A DNA stretch of 64,000 nt from Anabaena sp. UHCC 0204 (GTDB lineage Bacteria; Cyanobacteriota; Cyanobacteriia; Cyanobacteriales; Nostocaceae), in contig NZ_VIKW01000002.1 in assembly GCF_009711975.1 (NCBI RefSeq), positions 154,156 to 218,155 on the forward strand. Direction: 5' to 3'. The notes below the pieces were generated by a model. It had not been told where the DNA came from and did no database searches. It was given only the letters and a program-made list of their open reading frames with translations. The position numbers and the translations under genes were made by a program. Positions within the stretch are counted from its first letter, which is position 1, and each line of letters begins with the position of its first letter. Positions 1 through 9,419 of the stretch are shown here, one piece after another.

Positions 1-1053
1 TGCTTTTCCACCGTTAATTGTATTAGTAAAGGTTATATCTGTACCACTACTAAAGGTAGAATCACTATCGAGTATGACATTACCTTGCAATGAAATTTTA
101 CCAGTAGCTGATAAATCTGTACCAATAATCAGATTTTGTGCTGCAAACAAGTCAATTTGAGCAGTTGGGACAAGTAATGTAGTATTTTGAATTACTACAT
201 CCCCAGCATTTACAGTCATTCCTGAACCTGTCAGTTGTACTTGTCCGTTATTAATAGTTACACCATCAGCATTACCAATATTACCTGTTAATAAATCTAA
301 CAAAGTAGCAGGAGATGTACCTGATAATGGTTCAACTTCTAAACTCAGCAAATGTCCTGGTTGAGTGATGCGTAAAAGTTTTTCACCAGGGACTGATACA
401 ACTTTAATATTACCTCCTGGTGCTGATAAACTGCCAGTGCTAAGGACTGTACCACCGAGTAAGTTTAAGTTCTTATCATCACCGACTGCTAAGTTGGCAA
501 AATTAACAATACTTCCTGGTTCGGAAGTGGAAAAACCAAAAGCATTGGGAGTTCCTACTAAATTTGCATAGTCGTTACTACCAACTGCATTAAACCTATT
601 TTCACCCAGTAAGATGCTATTAGCTGTAGTAGCTGTAAAGTCAGCGGGTAGGTTTAAGCTGGCATTAGCGCCAAAGAGAATCCCCGCAGGATTCATTAAG
701 AATAAGTTAGAATTTCCACCAGTAACTTGTATAATTCCATTGATCAGGGAAGGATCACCACCGATGATGCGCCCCAAGATGTTCTGAATATTGGGGTTGG
801 AGAGAAAGTTAGCTATCTCGGTGGAGGTGAGTCCAAATTGTTGGAAGCTGTGAAACAGATTTGTACCATCATTAGAAAGACTGCCACCACTGATGTCTAT
901 TTGATTGCCTACGGGAGTCACAACTGTACCCGTACCATCGTTAGCAGGGGTGATAGATTGGGCTTTAACAGGGGTTATGGTTTGGAGAAGAGTGACAAGT
1001 GCGATCGCCTGAGTCAGAATAAATAGAGTAGTTTTTCCAGTTAACAAATTCAT
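1..1053 (-). CDS. Two-partner-secretion adhesin TpsA, haemagglutination N-terminal domain (partial)
   Basis: This reading frame runs leftward from an ATG at 1053 and stays open to base 1, so 351 residues are visible and the C-terminus is missing. The start encodes a signal peptide ([18 protein letters not shown], cleavage probably after VKA). It is followed by the haemagglutination-activity domain of TpsA proteins, recognisable by [21 protein letters not shown] and [13 protein letters not shown]. The rest is Asn/Gly/Ser-rich beta-helix-like sequence. TpsA proteins are exported by the Sec system and then through an outer-membrane TpsB pore; a TpsB gene lies at 4441-6408. The gene has its own upstream region after the terminator at 1185-1206. 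The exact ligand or activity cannot be told. Confidence 0.88.
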   Translation of the reverse strand, partial: MNLLTGKTTLFILTQAIALVTLLQTITPVKAQSITPANDGTGTVVTPVGNQIDISGGSLSNDGTNLFHSFQQFGLTSTEIANFLSNPNIQNILGRIIGGDPSLINGIIQVTGGNSNLFLMNPAGILFGANASLNLPADFTATTANSILLGENRFNAVGSNDYANLVGTPNAFGFSTSEPGSIVNFANLAVGDDKNLNLLGGTVLSTGSLSAPGGNIKVVSVPGEKLLRITQPGHLLSLEVEPLSGTSPATLLDLLTGNIGNADGVTINNGQVQLTGSGMTVNAGDVVIQNTTLLVPTAQIDLFAAQNLIIGTDLSATGKISLQGNVILDSDSTFSSGTDITFTNTINGGKA

Positions 1054-1184
1054 ATAAATCCTGGTATAAATATTGCCAATTTAAATTGTCCCTCATTTAA
1101 CAGCATTATTCATATACGTGAATATGCTTAAAGTTTTCCAAATATAAATTAAACTGCCTCTGTATTATTACCGCCTTACATTAA

Positions 1185-1206
1185 AAAGCCCGTGCAGACG
1201 GGCTTT
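1185..1206 (-). terminator. Rho-independent terminator
   Basis: A perfect 9-bp stem (AAAGCCCGT / ACGGGCTTT) with a GCAG loop. On the minus strand it is followed by a T-rich run. It lies just beyond the stop of the leftward protease gene and before the leftward tpsA gene, so it separates the two transcripts. Confidence 0.8.
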
Positions 1207-1264
1207 CTAGTTTCTTACTTGGAAAAGACGCAAGAATGACTTATTAATTTGTAACAAGTCTTAA

Positions 1265-2326
1265 TTACCATAAAGGAGTGACGGGGGGAGTAGGAGTAGT
1301 GTTTTTGCTGGGTGTTGGCTGTATAGGAAGAGTGCGAGCAGGTTTAACTTGAGTTGGTACGGGACGTGATGGGGTGCTATTTTTAGGAGATTTGTTAACC
1401 ACTTCGGTAACGGCATCTGCTGCTTCTTCTTCTATAATGTTGGTTACAGGACGACCTCTGGTAGCATACAACTGCGCTGTCCCTGGTTCAGACTTGTCAA
1501 ATGTCATGCCTAATTTATAGATAGCACTGGGGGCTAATTTTCTCAGAAAAGTCTGAATAGGAATAGCTAAATTAAATCCAGTTTTATCGGGAACACGCTG
1601 GGGTCCACTTTCCTGACTACCTTGTGACGATGCTGCTAATTTAGGCATTTCGTCTCTATCACCTCTGCCATGAATACCCACAACTCGCCCTGACACATCG
1701 AAAACTGGTCCACCACTCATTCCTGCTCTTGTGGTAGCTGTATAAGATATAGCATATCCATCATCCACTCCGGTGTCTTCTTCACCTGCTACTGTATCCC
1801 CATCTAAACGACTGGAAACTAAGGAAGAAGTGAATTGAAACACACGCCTTGTAATTGCTTGTCCGGGGTTAGGAAATCCAGAAACATAGACACCAGCACC
1901 TTCAGTTGTATGGTCAGAATTACCAAGGGTAGCTGTATTAAACTTGTGTTCACTACGAAACTTGACAATCGCTAAATCTACACCTGGCAATCTCTGAATA
2001 TCTTGCTCGGTGGAAATACTGATTTTTTGTCGTCTTCTGTCTCCTGCCATAGGAACAGGAGTGATAACTTTATATTCATCATCTGGGTGTTCAACAACAT
2101 GGTTGGCTGTTAATACCACATAAACGATTTTGCCATCTTCTTTGTAGTTACCAACAATTACTCCTGAACCGGGATAATTAACTGTGGGGGCAATCTGCAC
2201 TACGGTAGATTTAGCAATACTGGCTACATCCTTGGGTGTTAGGGCTTGTTTAGCAATGGCTGGACTGGCTACCATGACCATTGCTGAACCGATAAAACAA
2301 CCTGATAATAAATAACGATTTAACAT
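1265..2326 (-). CDS. Secreted trypsin-like serine protease
   Basis: A 353-residue protein with a signal peptide (hydrophobic segment to about residue 25, ending SPAIA). The chymotrypsin-fold triad is visible: His76 in LTANHVV, Asp117 in GVDLAIV and Ser204 in GMSGGPV. The C-terminal 60 residues are Pro/Thr-rich, low complexity and probably disordered. There is no PDZ domain, so it is not a typical DegP/HtrA. It probably acts in the periplasm or outside the cell. A second, shorter trypsin-like gene lies 46 bases upstream on the same strand, so the two may be co-transcribed. Both sit between tpsA and tpsB, which suggests, without proving it, a role in processing surface proteins. Confidence 0.86.
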   Translation of the reverse strand: MLNRYLLSGCFIGSAMVMVASPAIAKQALTPKDVASIAKSTVVQIAPTVNYPGSGVIVGNYKEDGKIVYVVLTANHVVEHPDDEYKVITPVPMAGDRRRQKISISTEQDIQRLPGVDLAIVKFRSEHKFNTATLGNSDHTTEGAGVYVSGFPNPGQAITRRVFQFTSSLVSSRLDGDTVAGEEDTGVDDGYAISYTATTRAGMSGGPVFDVSGRVVGIHGRGDRDEMPKLAASSQGSQESGPQRVPDKTGFNLAIPIQTFLRKLAPSAIYKLGMTFDKSEPGTAQLYATRGRPVTNIIEEEAADAVTEVVNKSPKNSTPSRPVPTQVKPARTLPIQPTPSKNTTPTPPVTPLW

Positions 2327-2372
2327 GATGCTATTTCCTGAAACTTTAAATTTATGACTATTAACAAATCAA

Positions 2373-3278
2373 TTACCAAACCCACATAGAACGTTTTGGC
2401 ACATTCGCAGGTATTGGGGTTGACGGTGCTGAAGTTGAATAGAGAGAATCAACTTCAATTTCGCTCAAAGATGATCCGATTGGTGAGTTAATCACACCTT
2501 GAGAAAATTGGGGGGCGCTGTTGAGGAATGTTGCGACTGGTACAGCCCAGCTAGAATACTCAAACTGATTGCGAGTTTGTAAGTTTGGGGTAGAACCATC
2601 TTCAAAAACAAAGGGATTTCCCCAAAGAGGAAATTTGTGTCTACCATTAATAGCTACTAATTCACCACGCTGATTGAGTACGGGTCCACCACTCATACCT
2701 TTGAGGATATCGTTGCTGTAACCGACTCGATAACCACCTTGGAAAGATTTAGATAGTATGTAGTCAACCTTTCCGGTTGTGAATGACCAAGTTTTGGTTT
2801 CATTGGGGAAACCAGCAGCAAAGGTTTTTTCTCCTATTTCTAAGGGTGATTTAGCAATTGAGGCGATCGCATAATTACTGCTACTCTTAAAACTGAGTAA
2901 TCCCAAGTCATCATCATTGAAATTTACAGCTTTAACTTTTTGGCCTGGATAGATTTTACCATCGGGAGTTTGGATTTGATAATTACTACCAATTCTCAAA
3001 ACATGAGCGTTAGTGAGGACTGTATAACCCTGACCTTTTCTTTGGATAATAATTCCTGAACCCCAACCTTCTCCAGCCATAATTTTTACCGTAATCGCGC
3101 GGGCTTTTTGACGCACAATTTTTTCTGACAATTTCTCCTCAGTCTGAGAAATCTTTGTATCAGCAGTCGGTGTTTGCTGGTCTAAGGAATATACAGCCTG
3201 GGTCGAAAAAGCAAAAGAGAGGCAGCTAATTAAAGCCACAAAACTAACTTTAGAGAAATCCATGTTCTTCAAACTCAC
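2373..3278 (-). CDS. Secreted trypsin-like serine protease
   Basis: A 301-residue protein with an N-terminal hydrophobic export signal (about residues 10-30). Catalytic residues are His92 in LTNAHVL, Asp124 in NDDDLGLL and Ser196 in GMSGGPV. The order and spacing match the neighbouring protease at 1265-2326, and both end in W with a preceding Pro-rich stretch, so they are probably old duplicates. No PDZ domain is visible. An alternative start is Met6. The substrate is unknown. Confidence 0.85.
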   Translation of the reverse strand: MSLKNMDFSKVSFVALISCLSFAFSTQAVYSLDQQTPTADTKISQTEEKLSEKIVRQKARAITVKIMAGEGWGSGIIIQRKGQGYTVLTNAHVLRIGSNYQIQTPDGKIYPGQKVKAVNFNDDDLGLLSFKSSSNYAIASIAKSPLEIGEKTFAAGFPNETKTWSFTTGKVDYILSKSFQGGYRVGYSNDILKGMSGGPVLNQRGELVAINGRHKFPLWGNPFVFEDGSTPNLQTRNQFEYSSWAVPVATFLNSAPQFSQGVINSPIGSSLSEIEVDSLYSTSAPSTPIPANVPKRSMWVW

Positions 3279-3423
3279 AAACAGTTAACTAATCATATCA
3301 ATTCTCTAAAATTCAACAATAGATCATGACTTTTGAATTTTATTGATTTGATATATCTCCTCCTGACTAGATTTTCACTTTTGAGGAGGAGAATTAGTCT
3401 ATGTTAATCAAACTTTCAGCCTC

Positions 3424-4002
3424 TTACCAGCCCCCACCACTTGGTGTTGTGCTGGGCTTATTATTCACTACACTGGGTTTTTGTTGTGCGCTTCTATTGC
3501 TATCTACACCTAGATCACTCAACATTTTATTCACGTCTATATAAACGCGGCCGGAGGATTCGTTCACAACTGCACCAGTAGCACCAGCACGATTATCAAA
3601 AAGTGTTTGCAAGATACCCGCTACGTTACGGCTATTTCTGCGATTTAAGGTGAATAAAACATTGCTGCTATCACAGGAAGCACCAGGTGAGGCTGCACAC
3701 ACTACGGGCATTCCTCTTACCATCCCAGCAGTAATGTAGTTTAACTGACCTGCGCTGTAAAAGTGGTTAAATCTTGACGATACTTCCATACATCTACGCA
3801 CCCGGTCATATCCAGAACCTGCAAACTCATTTGTTCTCCAGCGCATTACTGTTGCTCTTCCTGCACCTACTACAGTTGTTAGATTATTGGTATCGCAACT
3901 AAAAGGACCACCGGGGTCAGCATAGCTGGGGCTACTAACTGCTGCTCCCAAGCTGCTGACAATAACTGCTCCACTAAGAATTGCTAAGGATTTACGTAAC
4001 AT
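3424..4002 (-). CDS. COP23-domain exported protein
   Basis: A 192-residue protein with a signal peptide (cleavage near SPSYA-DP). The body matches the COP23 family named after circadian oscillating protein 23 of cyanobacteria. Typical features are FSCDTN near the mature start, the arginine-rich TVMRWRTNEF stretch, the paired cysteines in RRCMEV and VVCAA...CDSSN, and the LFTLNRRNS strand. The tail is Ser/Thr/Pro-rich and ends GGGW. The function of the family is not established. It is the first gene of a leftward run that continues with the two proteases, although 145 bases separate it from the next gene. Confidence 0.8.
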   Translation of the reverse strand: MLRKSLAILSGAVIVSSLGAAVSSPSYADPGGPFSCDTNNLTTVVGAGRATVMRWRTNEFAGSGYDRVRRCMEVSSRFNHFYSAGQLNYITAGMVRGMPVVCAASPGASCDSSNVLFTLNRRNSRNVAGILQTLFDNRAGATGAVVNESSGRVYIDVNKMLSDLGVDSNRSAQQKPSVVNNKPSTTPSGGGW

Positions 4003-4440
4003 TTTATTCTCTCCTAAAGTGATTATTTAAGTATCTTGACTGCTTAAAAGAAACCTTGTGAGTTAGGCTGAAATCTTATTTGCTTATTAATTTACAGGGC
4101 TTCAGATTGGTTGTTTATTTTTTTGTTTGATTTCTATACTTCACAAATAGATTAGCTTATAATCATGTACCCTGTAAGAGTAAATTTACGGATAGTACGT
4201 ACTGATTTTTTTTTAGGGAACTTATGGAAATTTTTACGAAAACTACATAATTTTTGGGTATTTATTTTTAATAAAGTATTGAATATGACTTCAATTTCTG
4301 TTATGTCTCAACTGATTGCCGCTATTTATGGAAAAAACACTAAAATTTGACTTTTACTCTATCCAGAAGTAACATAGCGTGTTAATTTTGGAACAACAAG
4401 CTTATATAAGTATAAAAATCCATCCAGGAGTAATAGTTTT
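4003..4440. other. Divergent intergenic region, no convincing gene
   Basis: This AT-rich 438-bp stretch separates the leftward COP23 gene from the rightward tpsB gene and must carry both promoters. A 61-codon open frame at 4165-4350 has no recognisable features and low-complexity codons, so it is not called. No clear hairpin or repeat was found. Confidence 0.5.
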
Positions 4441-6408
4441 ATGCGTTGGCATTTAGAAGGTAGAATATGTTCTGTATTTTTAATTCCCAGTGTGTTCTTA
4501 GTTGTCTCTGCATCAGCTAGTTATGCTCAATTGTCTGATTCATTTGTATTCTTAGAATTACCAGATAAGCTACTAACACAAGTCGCAAATAAACAAGTTG
4601 AAGCAAATCAGCAATCACCTAGTAATCCTGAATTGTCTGATTCATTTATATTTTTAGAATTACCAGACAATTTGCTGGTACAAACAGCAAATCCAAGTGG
4701 TGATATTATCAATCAGGAAAGATTTCTGCAATCAGCACCTATTCCCGAACTGCTACCGTCAGAAAATCAGGAGATGGCACAAGTAGCAAATCCAAGTGGT
4801 GATATCAATCAGGAAAGATTTCTGCAATCAGCACCTATTCCCGAACCGCTACCGGCAGAAAATCAGGAGATGATCCCATCAGAACCTGTACCAGAAACTC
4901 CACCAGAAACAGTTACCGAAAATATTCAGATTGATAAAATTGAGGTAACGGGGAGTACAATTTTTAACCAAGAGCAATTAAATGCCCTAACTCAGCCAGT
5001 GCAAGGACGTTTAGTTAGTCTGGAAGAACTTAGAGGGGTTGCTAATGCTATCACCCAACTCTACTTAGATCGGGGTTATATTACCTCAAGAGCCATTTTA
5101 GCCAACCAAACAATTAGCGATGGTGTAGCGCAAATTCGGGTAATTGAAGCTGGTGTTGAGAAAATCGAAATTGAAGGTACAAAACGCCTTAATCCTAATT
5201 ATGTGCGATCGCGTGTAGCTTTAGGAATTAAAACACCTCTTTCTACAGGTGATTTAGAAGACCAGTTAAGATTATTACGAGCAGATCCTTTATTTTCTAA
5301 TGTAGAAGCCAGTGTCCGCACAGGTACTCAGGTAGGGCAAAATATTTTAGTCGTCAGAGTTACCGAAGCTAGTTCTTTGAAAGCATCATTGAGCGTTGAT
5401 AACTATTCCCCTCCAAGTATCGGTTCAGAAAGATTTGGAATTAATACTAGTTATCGTAATCTCACAGGATTGGGTGATGAATTAGCCGCATCATATTACT
5501 TTACACCTCGCGGGGGGTCAAATATCTATGATTTCAATTATCGCCTACCTCTAAATGCAATGAATGGGGCTTTACAATTGCGAACAGCAATTAATAATAA
5601 CAAAGTCATCCAAGAACCTTTTCAGAGTTTCGATATTCGGGGAGAATCCCAACTATATGAAATTAGTTATCGTCAACCATTAGTGCGATCGCCCCGCCAA
5701 GAATTTGCCTTATCATTAGGGTTAACTTTGCAAGATGGTCAAACCTTTACCTTTGCAGGTCCCACAGCATTTGGTTTTGGTCCAGATGATAACGGTAACA
5801 GTCGCACTCGTGTCATTAAATTTGGACAAGACTATCTCGCGCGAGATATACAAGGTGCTTGGTCTTTGCGTTCTTTATTCAGTTTTGGTATTGATGTATT
5901 CGATGCCACAAGTAATGCAGATCCTATTCCTGATGGTCAATTTTTTAGTTGGTTAGGACAAGTACAACGAGTACAACGCTTTAGTAATAACCATCTTTTA
6001 ATTGCCCAAGCCGAAGTACAACTCACCCCCGATGGTTTATTACCCTCACAGCAATTTGTCGTTGGTGGTGGTCAGTCAGTGCGGGGTTATCGGCAAAATG
6101 CCCGTGCTGGTGACAATGGAGTGCGATTTGTCCTAGAAAACCAACTGACAATCCACAAAGATGAAAGTGGAAATATCCTCAAAGTTGCACCGTTTTTTGA
6201 TTTAGGATATGTGTGGAACACAGATGATAACCCCAACCGCTTACAGAAACAAACCTTTTTAGCTGGGACAGGAGTCGGAGTTTTATGGCAACCCCTACCT
6301 AGTTTTAATATGCGGTTAGATTATGGTCTACCTTTGATCAACTTAGATGATAAAGGCGTAAATGCCCAGGACGAAGGCTTTTACTTCAGCGTAGGATATA
6401 AGCTGTGA
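4441..6408 (+). CDS. TpsB outer-membrane transporter (FhaC/ShlB/HecB family)
   Basis: A 655-residue outer-membrane pore for two-partner secretion. It has a signal peptide (cleavage near ASYA-Q30), an unusual repetitive linker (about residues 31-160), two POTRA domains (about 161-320, with IQIDKIEVTGSTIF and VEKIEIEGTKRL beginning the strands) and a C-terminal beta-barrel (about 325-655). The ShlB-family hallmark VVGGGQSVRGYRQN lies near residues 540-553. The likely cargo is the TpsA at the left edge of the window, encoded on the other strand 3.4 kb away. An AGGAG sits about 9 bases before the ATG. Confidence 0.9.
   Translation: MRWHLEGRICSVFLIPSVFLVVSASASYAQLSDSFVFLELPDKLLTQVANKQVEANQQSPSNPELSDSFIFLELPDNLLVQTANPSGDIINQERFLQSAPIPELLPSENQEMAQVANPSGDINQERFLQSAPIPEPLPAENQEMIPSEPVPETPPETVTENIQIDKIEVTGSTIFNQEQLNALTQPVQGRLVSLEELRGVANAITQLYLDRGYITSRAILANQTISDGVAQIRVIEAGVEKIEIEGTKRLNPNYVRSRVALGIKTPLSTGDLEDQLRLLRADPLFSNVEASVRTGTQVGQNILVVRVTEASSLKASLSVDNYSPPSIGSERFGINTSYRNLTGLGDELAASYYFTPRGGSNIYDFNYRLPLNAMNGALQLRTAINNNKVIQEPFQSFDIRGESQLYEISYRQPLVRSPRQEFALSLGLTLQDGQTFTFAGPTAFGFGPDDNGNSRTRVIKFGQDYLARDIQGAWSLRSLFSFGIDVFDATSNADPIPDGQFFSWLGQVQRVQRFSNNHLLIAQAEVQLTPDGLLPSQQFVVGGGQSVRGYRQNARAGDNGVRFVLENQLTIHKDESGNILKVAPFFDLGYVWNTDDNPNRLQKQTFLAGTGVGVLWQPLPSFNMRLDYGLPLINLDDKGVNAQDEGFYFSVGYKL
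4531..4692 (+). repeat. Imperfect 60-nt direct repeat in the tpsB linker
   Basis: Two 60-nt units, 4531-4590 and 4633-4692, both encode LSDSF.FLELPD.LL.Q.AN. They are separated by 42 bases. Most differences between the units are in third codon positions. Confidence 0.85.
4687..4872 (+). repeat. Near-identical 90/87-nt direct repeat in the tpsB linker
   Basis: Units 4687-4776 and 4786-4872 encode ANPSGD.INQERFLQSAPIPE and differ by one codon and a few bases. The unit overlaps the end of the 60-nt repeat, so two duplications are nested. The high identity suggests a recent event. Confidence 0.88.
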
Positions 6409-6526
6409 ACTATCACACACTGACTTTCGGTACAGTGTGGGCTTCCCAATTCATCTTAAAATCCTTTAAGTCTTTAATTTTAATCTTACTGGTTGGAAAA
6501 TACCAATCCCAAATTGCCAAAGATGA

Positions 6527-6760
6527 TTATGGGAAAGTTTCCCATGCTTGGGCAACCAACTGACTTAACCAGCGTCTTTGTTGTCTGTCTAACATCTGGT
6601 CATCTTCTAATACCTGGGCAGTTAATTGATCTAAAGACTGACCTTGAGAGCGAACAACTTTAACAACACCAGCAATTACCGCAGCCACTAATTCCTCATC
6701 AATTGGCTGTTTTCTGAGTGCAAAAATTTCTTGGGGACTGTCTGGGATAGGATAATTCAT
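6527..6760 (-). CDS. Small conserved hypothetical protein
   Basis: A 77-residue soluble protein, acidic and Gln-rich, with no signal peptide or membrane segment. It contains a helical pattern (EELVAAVIAGVVKVVRSQ, then DQMLDRQQRRWLSQLVAQAW). I do not recognise a function. The codon use resembles neighbouring genes. It lies divergently from the cruA-like gene, 130-160 bases away. Confidence 0.6.
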   Translation of the reverse strand: MNYPIPDSPQEIFALRKQPIDEELVAAVIAGVVKVVRSQGQSLDQLTAQVLEDDQMLDRQQRRWLSQLVAQAWETFP

Positions 6761-6919
6761 GGCATGGGTTTACAAAATTTACAACGTGAACAATAAACTT
6801 GATAAATCATTAAAATTCTTCATGGAATCTTTATGAAGCTAATTAGGGCAGAGTTTAACCTAGTTTCTGCCTTTTTCAAATCTGTCTGAGTGAGTAGATT
6901 TATGGGAGATATCAGCAAT

Positions 6920-9004
6920 ATGCAAGAACTTCTTTACTTAGAAATTCCTACACCCGATACAGCCTCTGTACGCCAATGGCTACAAGCAGATTTTGTCCTA
7001 GATAACGGGGAAAAAATCATCACCCCAGATGGGGTACGCTGGAAAATCCCAGTTATAAATGCTACTTTTGGTGGAGTAGAACTCTCGGTCTTTGTGTGGT
7101 CGGTGCAGCGGACAACTTACCTGAAAGTATTCCTGTGGGGAGATCAACCTTTTCCTGATCAAAAGCGCATTCTCCAATATCTGACGAAGGAAATTAGAAA
7201 CCGCTTTCCCAATTGCTACCCAGAACCACCTGTGATTGATGCCCAAAAATCAATTTTCGCAGAGCTAGAACCATATTATCCCCTAACTGTCAAGTATTTT
7301 CAGAAAATGCCTAATGGGGAATATGATTTGAAACGGGCTTACTGGTGGGAGCAAAGATGGCGCGAAGGGGTGAAAAATCCCCAAAAACCACGTCAAGTGA
7401 TCTTTTATCAAGAAAATAATGGGGAAGAAAACACAAAAAATTCCTCCTCTTCTTCTTCTTCCTCCTCCTCACTGTCACCTGTCACCTGTCCCCTGTCCCC
7501 TGAATATGACCTCATCTACATCGGTGGCGCTTTAGGGTCAATTCATGCGGCAGTTATGGCTAAATTAGGCTATAAAGTCCTGTTGATAGAAAGATTACCT
7601 TTTGGGAGAATGAACCGCGAATGGAATATTTCTCGTGATGAAATTCAAAGTTTGATAAATTTGGGTTTGTTGACAAATGCTGAGGTAGAAAAAATTATTG
7701 CTAGGGAGTATAAAGACGGATTCAATAAATTTTTTGATGCTAATAATCCCTCTAAGTTAAGATCGCCTGTTCTCCACACTCCCACTGTCCTAAATATAGC
7801 TTTAGATTCAGATAAATTATTACAAGTATGTGGAGAAAAGCTCAAAGCTGCGGGTGGTGATATCTGGGATGAAACGGAGTTTATTCGGGCAGATATTAGC
7901 AGTTCACAAGTTAGTATTAATATCAAACATTTACCGACTGGGAATGAACAGCAAGTTAGTGGACGTTTGTTGATAGATGCAATGGGAACGGCTTCCCCAA
8001 TTGCTTGGCAATTAAATGGTGGTAGGGCTTTTGATAGCGTTTGTCCAACAGTAGGAGCAGTGATTGAAAAAGGCTTTGAACCTGGTGTTTGGGATGCTGA
8101 TTATGGGGATGTTCTCTACAGTCATGGAGATATTTCTAGGGGGAGACAGTTGATTTGGGAGTTATTTCCTGGTTCTGGGGAAGAATTAACAATTTATCTA
8201 TTTCACTATCATGAAGTCAATGAAAAAAATCCCGGTTCTTTGATGGAAATGTATGAGGACTTTTTCACAATTTTGCCAGAGTATCGGCGCTGTGATCTGG
8301 ACAAGCTAGTGTGGAAAAAACCAACCTTTGGCTATATACCAGGACATTTTAGTACGAGTAGTAGCGATCGCACAATTGCTGTAGATAGATTAATTGCCAT
8401 TGGTGATGCTGCTTCTTTGCAATCTCCTCTAGTCTTTACTGGTTTTGGTTCTTTAGTCCGCAATTTAGAAAGGTTAACCACTCTATTAAATACTGCTCTC
8501 AAACATGATTTATTAACTTCCCAACATTTAAACAAAATTCGTGCTTACCAGAGTAATGTAGCTGTCATGTGGTTATTTTCTAAGGGAATGATGGTTCCTA
8601 CAGGAAAATTTATCGCACCTCAATTGATAAATTCCATGCTCAATACTTTCTTTGGATTATTAGCAGGTGAAAGTCTAGAAGTAGCAGATAATTTCATTAA
8701 AGACCGTTGTGATTGGTTCACTTTTAACCGTCTAGCCTTGAAAGCAGCTATCAAAAATCCAGCCTTATTACTGTGGATTTGGCAATTAGCTGGTTGGCAA
8801 GATTTATTACGCTGGGTTGGTAATTATGTTAGCTTTGCCCGTCATGCTTTAGTTAGTGCTTTATTAGGTATATGGTTTTCACAATTCTTGAAATGGAGTC
8901 AATCTTGGCTAGAAACGCACTTTCCTGGATTATGGTTGCAATTGTTAGTAATTAACTACGCCATTTCTACAGGTAGGCCACGATTACCGCCGGCTTTGCG
9001 TTAA
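6920..9004 (+). CDS. cruA: CruA-type lycopene cyclase / FAD-dependent oxidoreductase
   Basis: A flavoprotein of 694 residues from the ATG at 6920. GTG 6890 and ATG 6902 are alternative starts, and a GGGAG lies 12 bases before 6920. An N-terminal domain (about residues 1-165) is followed by a Ser-rich linker (about 172-195). A Rossmann FAD-binding fold then begins with YDLIYIGGALGSIHAA and contains LLIERLPFGRMNREWNIS, typical of the CruA/CruP family. Later motifs are DAMGTASPIAWQL and AIGDAASLQSPLVFTGFG. CruA-type enzymes cyclise lycopene to gamma/beta-carotene. The long N-terminal extension favours CruA over CruP, but the paralogue assignment is by eye. The linker is encoded by a simple repeat. 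Confidence 0.78.
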   Translation: MQELLYLEIPTPDTASVRQWLQADFVLDNGEKIITPDGVRWKIPVINATFGGVELSVFVWSVQRTTYLKVFLWGDQPFPDQKRILQYLTKEIRNRFPNCYPEPPVIDAQKSIFAELEPYYPLTVKYFQKMPNGEYDLKRAYWWEQRWREGVKNPQKPRQVIFYQENNGEENTKNSSSSSSSSSSLSPVTCPLSPEYDLIYIGGALGSIHAAVMAKLGYKVLLIERLPFGRMNREWNISRDEIQSLINLGLLTNAEVEKIIAREYKDGFNKFFDANNPSKLRSPVLHTPTVLNIALDSDKLLQVCGEKLKAAGGDIWDETEFIRADISSSQVSINIKHLPTGNEQQVSGRLLIDAMGTASPIAWQLNGGRAFDSVCPTVGAVIEKGFEPGVWDADYGDVLYSHGDISRGRQLIWELFPGSGEELTIYLFHYHEVNEKNPGSLMEMYEDFFTILPEYRRCDLDKLVWKKPTFGYIPGHFSTSSSDRTIAVDRLIAIGDAASLQSPLVFTGFGSLVRNLERLTTLLNTALKHDLLTSQHLNKIRAYQSNVAVMWLFSKGMMVPTGKFIAPQLINSMLNTFFGLLAGESLEVADNFIKDRCDWFTFNRLALKAAIKNPALLLWIWQLAGWQDLLRWVGNYVSFARHALVSALLGIWFSQFLKWSQSWLETHFPGLWLQLLVINYAISTGRPRLPPALR
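7439..7502 (+). repeat. Short tandem repeats inside the cruA-like gene
   Basis: A TCC/TCT run (7441-7470, polySer) is followed by four 7-nt units, CTGTCAC twice and CTGTCCC twice (7472-7499). Heptanucleotide tandem repeats of this kind are normally intergenic in filamentous cyanobacteria. Here the reading frame stays open across them. Confidence 0.88.
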
Positions 9005-9419
9005 TTTAATTTATGGGCAATCAAATTGGGATTTTGGAGTCATCAAACCTCTAAAATCCCAATTTTTAATTTTATCAGGACTTACGCAAAATCATGAAGA
9101 AACGAACCCCAGAGGACAGGTCGAAATAAGAGTTTCAAAGAGTTATTAAGTAAGTCCTATTTATGATTGATTTAATAATTAATGAAAGTTGCAAAATCAC
9201 TATCCTTTTATCACCATATATAACCTTTTCATAACTAAAAATTAATTTTTAAACCGAATTTTTTAATCAAGAGACAGTTAAATCATAGTAAAACCTTAAC
9301 CTCTGGATGAGAATTTAAAAAAACGTAATATTCATATCTCAGTAAATTAGGTTTTCCTAAATTTACCAAATTCGGACTTATTGATTTAGTACGAACTACA
9401 AAGAGGATTAAGGAATTTC
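9005..9419. other. Intergenic region with terminator and dispersed repeat
   Basis: This 415-bp gap holds the terminator at 9023-9068, an element bounded by AGGACTTAC (9077-9085) and its inverted partner TAAGTCCT (9151-9158), and then an AT-rich leader for the PhoX gene. Elements with AGGACTTACGCA ends are common dispersed repeats in Nostocales. No small gene was seen. Confidence 0.6.
9023..9068 (+). terminator. Rho-independent terminator of the cruA-like gene
   Basis: A long stem pairs AATTGGGATTTT.GAG (9024-9039) with CTC.AAAATCCCAATT (9049-9064) and is followed by a T-rich run. It lies about 20 bases after the stop codon. Confidence 0.82.

Noticed and set aside
4165-4350. 61-codon rightward open frame before tpsB
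   Set aside because: No clear ribosome site, low-complexity AT-rich codons and no features; more likely promoter sequence.
6416-6439. CACACTG/CAGTGTG hairpin after tpsB as terminator
   Set aside because: The stem is fair but no T-run follows within ten bases, so it was not called.
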